From positions 1-7,532 of the forward strand of contig CALARM010000959.1 of NCBI GenBank assembly GCA_937888925.1: 7,532 nt of DNA. Reading direction: 5' to 3'. The notes under the pieces are model-generated. The model did no database searches, was not told the origin of the DNA, and worked only from the letters and a program-made list of their open reading frames with translations. Shown here one piece after another: positions 4,113 through 7,532 of this stretch. The stretch is from an uncultured Synergistia bacterium. Lineage in GTDB: Bacteria; Eremiobacterota; SpSt-956; JAKJGF01. The number at the start of each line of letters is the position of its first letter. Within the stretch, counting starts at the first letter, position 1. The translations under genes and the position numbers were made by a program.

Positions 4113-7100
4113 TCAATGCCTGCCTGCAAATCTCCTTGTAGATCTTGTAAGCCCTTTGAAGATATTATCAATCAAAGATATGAGTCTTGCTTTCTCTTTC
4201 GGAATTATATGTTTTGCTTTTCTTAAAGATTTGACAAATGACGGCGTGGCCCAGTCGCGTTTATCTGCATTTAATTCTTTTATTAGATTTTCAAAGGTAT
4301 TCAGGAGTGCCCAGAAGGCCATATCCTGTTCCATTTTATCGGAAGACATGGCATAAGATAAAAGCTCTTCCAGTTCTTTTTCCCTGCTTACAAAAGAAGG
4401 AACCGATGGCTTGCTGTAATCTTCTACAGGCCAGTCATCAATGTCAGCCATGTCATGGCCTTCCTTATTTATGGCCAGTTCTATTTTATTCTTAAAAAAT
4501 CTGTTTTTAATATCCTTTTCTATGACAAGAATTCTCTCTTCAGGTAATCTGTTCTGTATTCTGTATTTTTCAAGGCCTTCTTTTTCTTTCTGAGATAGAA
4601 AACCCTTCCTCCAGTAATCATTAAGCAGTTCTCTGTACCCTTTGAGAGCTTTTTCAACTCTTTCCTTATCCTGTGCCTTTACATTACTTTCAACGTCTTT
4701 TTCTATCTGTTCCGATATATCACCGGGGAGATTATATTCTTCTTTCTGTAACTTCATGTATTTTTTATCTTCTTCTGTAAGATAACCTTTATTCCACAGG
4801 TTTTCCAGAAGAGTGGTGTAACTGGTTATTGCCATATCCATTACATCCATTCTGTATGTTTCCCTTGCTTTAACCCTGTCTTCATTTTCTCTCTCCATTT
4901 CTCTTTCTATATGGCGGGAAACATGTTCGGGTAACTGTAGTTTTTGTTTCATTAACTCGATTTCTTTTTGCTCTTTATCTGTTATATAAGTCTTGCTCCA
5001 GAGTTTCTCGAGGAATTCTCTGAAATGATCCGAAGCCTTTTTTAGTTTCTCTTTATCTACCTGCGTATCATTTCTTTCCTCTTCGATATTGTCTCCATAC
5101 ATTTTCCTTGTTATGTTTCTTTTCTTCAATCCATAGATATGATTCAAATTTCTAATGGCAAGAGCATTATTCCTGTCAATCTTTAGAGACGCTTCGAATT
5201 CTATTATGGCCCGATCATATCTTCCGAGTAAACAATAGGTTGCGCCGATACTGTTGTGTATATCAGGACTATCTGACAGTTCAAGAGCAGCTTTATATTC
5301 TTTTATTGCACTGTTATAATTTTTTCTCTCATAATATTCATTGCCTTTTTCTATATATACTCTGACCTTTTCTTCTACATTTCCTGCCGTATCTTCTCTT
5401 TGATTTCTTGCTCTGTTGATTTTTTCCTTATATTTATCCTTTACTTCAGAGAATATTCTTATATTCTGTTCACTGGATATATTTAATTTTTCTCTGGCAG
5501 ATTTTATTATTTCTTTTTCTTCCTCAGTCATAAATCCTTTTGAGAGAACACTTTCCACAAGTCTACTGTATTTTATTTTACTGTCAGAAATTGCTTTATT
5601 GTTTATCTTTTCCTCAGTATCCACTAATTTTTTTTCTTCCAGGATATCTTTTTCAGGCCCTACTTCCTGGGTAGATTTACCGCTCCACCTGAGCCCTTCA
5701 AAAAAAGCCGGACGTGCTTCTTCCGTTTCATTATTTCTTTCTGATATGTTCTTTAATTTTTTTAGAATTTCCTGGGCATCACGATAACGTTTCCCGGGAT
5801 CTTTTTCCAGACACTTCATGACTACAGCTTCAAGATTGGAAGATATATTCGGAGCGGTTTCTTTAATGGGAGTAACATCTGTATTTATTATGGTATAAGC
5901 TATAGAGAAAGGATTATCATCTTTAAATTCATAGGGAAAATGGCCTGTCACCATTTCATAAAGCACTATTCCGAGTGAATATATGTCTGAATAAAACCCT
6001 ACTTCTCCGTGGCCTGAAGCCTGTTCCGGCGAGAGATACTGGGCAGTGCCGATTGGCGCTCCTACGGCTGTAACCCTCGGAGAACCTGTAGATTTAGATA
6101 TACCGAAATCGGCTATTTTTACCTTTCCGTTTATGTCTATCATTATATTTTCAGGTTTTATATCTCTATGTATAATATCATTCTGATGGATCCAGGACAG
6201 TCCTGATGCTATGGCTGTTGCCAGAGAAATAACTTCTTCTTCAGGAAGGGTTTCTCTTTCGTTCAGCACATCGCGCAGGGTTTTACCTTCTATATATTCC
6301 ATTACTATATATCGTTCCAGTCCTGTTTCCCCTACATCTATAACTCTGACTATATTTTCATGCTCCAGTCTGGCAGCAAGTCTGGCTTCCCTTTCAAATC
6401 TCTTTATATATTTAAGATTACCGCAGAGGTTCTGAGGAAGTATTTTTATGGCTCTGATTGTCCCCAGATTAATCTGCAGGGCCTTATATACATCCCCCAT
6501 ACCACCGCTTCCTACCAGTTCAAGCAACCGGTATTTTTCAGCCAGATTTTTCTCTCTGTACGATCGTGACTCAATCCACAGGTCTTCATAATAGATCTGT
6601 TTCCTCAGGGGAATGCTTCTTGATACAATATGTTCCAGATCCTTCTTTACCGATGTGTTTGGCAGCCGGTGATTTTCAACAGGATAGATGTAATTTACTT
6701 TGTCGGAATAGATATAGTCAAAAATAAATATATGGGTTCTCTGACATTCCGTACACAGTCCGGGAAATAAAAACGGATGGAGTTCCAGTAATTCTTTTTT
6801 CTGAGGATTGAGTAATTGAAGTTTCTGGAGAGCAAAAGGAGACTTACAGGTTATTCTGTCATATTTGAATTTTGTATCACTTCCCATACATCTATAGGCA
6901 TTGAGGGCAAAATTTTCTCCCTGAGGCGTAACAATAATAGGTTTGATAAGAGGATAGTTCTGAAGGAAAGAAAGTTCTTCCAGTATTTCTATTACAAGAA
7001 CTTCCAGCTTTTCGGAATAAAGACCGCCCTGTTTATCTAAAATTTTACCTGATATATTTATGCCTTCTTCAAGTCTTTCAAAGTTTTCAGTAAGTTTATT

Positions 7101-7451
7101 ATCACTGTCAAATATAAAAGAACAGAGGTCCGGTATGAAAAATTCCTCTCTCCTCGATAGATAGATTTTTAATATAAGTTTTAAAATTTCCATCCAGCCT
7201 GCACTGTCTGATTTGCCGTCTTTAAGAAAATTCAGTACACGACTATCGCAGGCTTCATCGTTTTTCCTGTCTGCAAAATAATTACAGAGAGCTATGATTG
7301 TACAGTACTTTATTATAACATCGAAAAGCTTTATAAATGCATTGATTTTCTCCACACCTTTTTGAGTCTCTCTGAATTTACTCAAACATGAAGCTATAGG
7401 ATAGGGAAATAAATATTCAACTCTATCATAAAAGGTCTGTGGAATATCCAT
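4113..7451 (-). CDS. Large soluble Ser/Thr protein kinase with TPRs and a four-copy helical repeat
   Basis: This 1112-residue Hanks-type kinase should phosphorylate Ser/Thr on partner proteins. Residues 1-300 form a mostly helical domain I cannot name, with one C-x-x-C (233-236). The kinase domain (about 307-565) is complete: glycine loop G-S-G-G-M-G-D-V (314-321), ATP-binding Lys336, helix-C Glu355, H-R-D-I-K-P-E-N (428-435) with catalytic Asp430, D-F-G (448-450), S-P-E (474-476), Asp489 and Arg555. Activity is therefore expected. Then come a charged linker, repeat 1 (628-672), two TPRs (about 695-728 and 729-762) with a partial third, repeats 2-4 (809-855, 878-922, 939-983) and a C-terminal region (about 1000-1112) of unknown fold. 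No transmembrane segment or PASTA domain is visible, so it is probably cytosolic with the repeats as docking surface. The ATG has GGTGA five bases upstream. No phosphatase or FHA protein lies in the window. It is apparently monocistronic here, with its own promoter at 7480-7508. Confidence 0.95.
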   Translation of the reverse strand: MDIPQTFYDRVEYLFPYPIASCLSKFRETQKGVEKINAFIKLFDVIIKYCTIIALCNYFADRKNDEACDSRVLNFLKDGKSDSAGWMEILKLILKIYLSRREEFFIPDLCSFIFDSDNKLTENFERLEEGINISGKILDKQGGLYSEKLEVLVIEILEELSFLQNYPLIKPIIVTPQGENFALNAYRCMGSDTKFKYDRITCKSPFALQKLQLLNPQKKELLELHPFLFPGLCTECQRTHIFIFDYIYSDKVNYIYPVENHRLPNTSVKKDLEHIVSRSIPLRKQIYYEDLWIESRSYREKNLAEKYRLLELVGSGGMGDVYKALQINLGTIRAIKILPQNLCGNLKYIKRFEREARLAARLEHENIVRVIDVGETGLERYIVMEYIEGKTLRDVLNERETLPEEEVISLATAIASGLSWIHQNDIIHRDIKPENIMIDINGKVKIADFGISKSTGSPRVTAVGAPIGTAQYLSPEQASGHGEVGFYSDIYSLGIVLYEMVTGHFPYEFKDDNPFSIAYTIINTDVTPIKETAPNISSNLEAVVMKCLEKDPGKRYRDAQEILKKLKNISERNNETEEARPAFFEGLRWSGKSTQEVGPEKDILEEKKLVDTEEKINNKAISDSKIKYSRLVESVLSKGFMTEEEKEIIKSAREKLNISSEQNIRIFSEVKDKYKEKINRARNQREDTAGNVEEKVRVYIEKGNEYYERKNYNSAIKEYKAALELSDSPDIHNSIGATYCLLGRYDRAIIEFEASLKIDRNNALAIRNLNHIYGLKKRNITRKMYGDNIEEERNDTQVDKEKLKKASDHFREFLEKLWSKTYITDKEQKEIELMKQKLQLPEHVSRHIEREMERENEDRVKARETYRMDVMDMAITSYTTLLENLWNKGYLTEEDKKYMKLQKEEYNLPGDISEQIEKDVESNVKAQDKERVEKALKGYRELLNDYWRKGFLSQKEKEGLEKYRIQNRLPEERILVIEKDIKNRFFKNKIELAINKEGHDMADIDDWPVEDYSKPSVPSFVSREKELEELLSYAMSSDKMEQDMAFWALLNTFENLIKELNADKRDWATPSFVKSLRKAKHIIPKEKARLISLIDNIFKGLTRSTRRFAGRH
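4503..4637 (-). repeat. Kinase protein repeat 4 (residues 939-983)
   Basis: This segment encodes a copy of the ~45-residue module: Y-R-E-L-L at its start, W-R-K-G-F-L-S in the turn, then L-P-E and I-E-K-D near the end. It is predicted to be two helices joined by a short turn. It begins 61 residues after repeat 3. Confidence 0.75.
4686..4820 (-). repeat. Kinase protein repeat 3 (residues 878-922)
   Basis: This is the clearest copy of the module: Y-T-T-L-L-E-N-L-W-N-K-G-Y-L-T-E-E-D-K, then N-L-P and I-E-K-D-V. It begins about 69 residues after repeat 2, with a charged linker between them. Confidence 0.75.
4887..5027 (-). repeat. Kinase protein repeat 2 (residues 809-855)
   Basis: This copy reads F-R-E-F-L-E-K-L-W-S-K-T-Y-I-T-D-K-E, then Q-L-P and I-E-R-E. 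It keeps the Trp and Lys of the turn but has Thr in place of Gly. It follows the TPR block after a charged linker. Confidence 0.7.
5436..5570 (-). repeat. Kinase protein repeat 1 (residues 628-672)
   Basis: This copy reads Y-S-R-L-V-E-S-V-L-S-K-G-F-M-T-E-E-E-K, then N-I-S and an I-F-S-E-V end. It is the most divergent: the Trp is Leu and the L-P is I-S. It is the only copy placed between the kinase domain and the TPRs. Confidence 0.65.
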
Positions 7452-7456
7452 TTATG

Positions 7457-7461
7457 TCACC
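7457..7461 (-). promoter_or_regulatory. Ribosome binding site of the kinase gene
   Basis: The minus strand reads GGTGA five bases before the ATG at 7451-7449. It supports this start. Confidence 0.6.
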
Positions 7462-7479
7462 AAAATATTTTTTCTTTAC

Positions 7480-7508
7480 ATAATATCATAGAATATATAT
7501 CATTACAA
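7480..7508 (-). promoter_or_regulatory. Candidate sigma-70 promoter of the kinase gene
   Basis: On the minus strand TTGTAA (7508-7503) is followed after exactly 17 bases by TATTAT (7485-7480). Each hexamer is close to consensus. Transcription would begin near 7473, giving a leader of about 20 bases that includes the ribosome binding site. The DNA is very AT-rich, so some risk of a chance match remains. Confidence 0.5.
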
Positions 7509-7532
7509 TATTGATTGTGTTTAAAAATGACA

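Noticed and set aside
4156..6569. Several plus-strand open frames of 66-123 codons opposite the kinase gene.
   Set aside because: They are antisense shadows of a long, well-supported coding sequence. They are rich in Ser, Phe and Leu as expected for the reverse strand of Lys/Glu-rich coding, and none has a convincing start or domain.

Overview
The window comes from an AT-rich, probably diderm and uncultivated bacterium. Sec-type signal sequences, a soluble Hanks-type kinase, TPR proteins and a SUMF1-like exported protein fit several deep-branching bacterial lineages known mostly from metagenomes. Nothing here fixes the phylum. No rRNA, tRNA, CRISPR array, transposase or integrase was seen.

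Layout, left to right: (1) 1-272, a non-coding repeat region with two identical 59-bp direct repeats and an inverted third copy. (2) 273-1076 (-), an exported or membrane-anchored SUMF1/FGE-fold protein that lacks the two FGE catalytic cysteines. (3) 1077-1232, a repeat-filled gap with hairpins and 7-bp tandem units. (4) 1233-2399 (-), a class I PLP-dependent aminotransferase of the aspartate aminotransferase type. (5) 2400-2725, a divergent intergenic region with another 7-bp repeat block and two dyads. (6) 2726-4057 (+), a secreted protein with three FG-GAP/VCBS-like D-x-N-G-D loops followed by three TPRs. (7) 4058-4112, a 55-bp convergent gap made almost wholly of repeat sequence. (8) 4113-7451 (-), a 1112-residue cytosolic Ser/Thr protein kinase with a large N-terminal domain of unknown function, a complete kinase domain, TPRs and four copies of a ~45-residue repeat. 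(9) 7452-7532, its promoter and ribosome binding site.

The aminotransferase and the SUMF1-like gene are co-oriented and 156 bp apart, so they may share a transcript. The TPR gene diverges from the aminotransferase and converges on the kinase. No pathway joins all four genes. The kinase, the TPR/FG-GAP protein and the SUMF1-like protein suggest a signalling and cell-envelope neighbourhood; the aminotransferase looks like housekeeping metabolism.

Two things stand out. First, every intergenic gap between genes carries short repeats phased at 7 bp around a GTRA core (GCGTAAT, GCGTGAC, and CGTAACA-type variants). These start at or within a few bases of each gene's stop codon, and in the aminotransferase they appear to run into the reading frame. 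Second, the kinase carries four diverged copies of a helical module that follow the pattern Y-x-x-L-L ... W-x-K-G-[FY]-[LIM]-[TS] ... L-P ... I-E, arranged around its TPRs.
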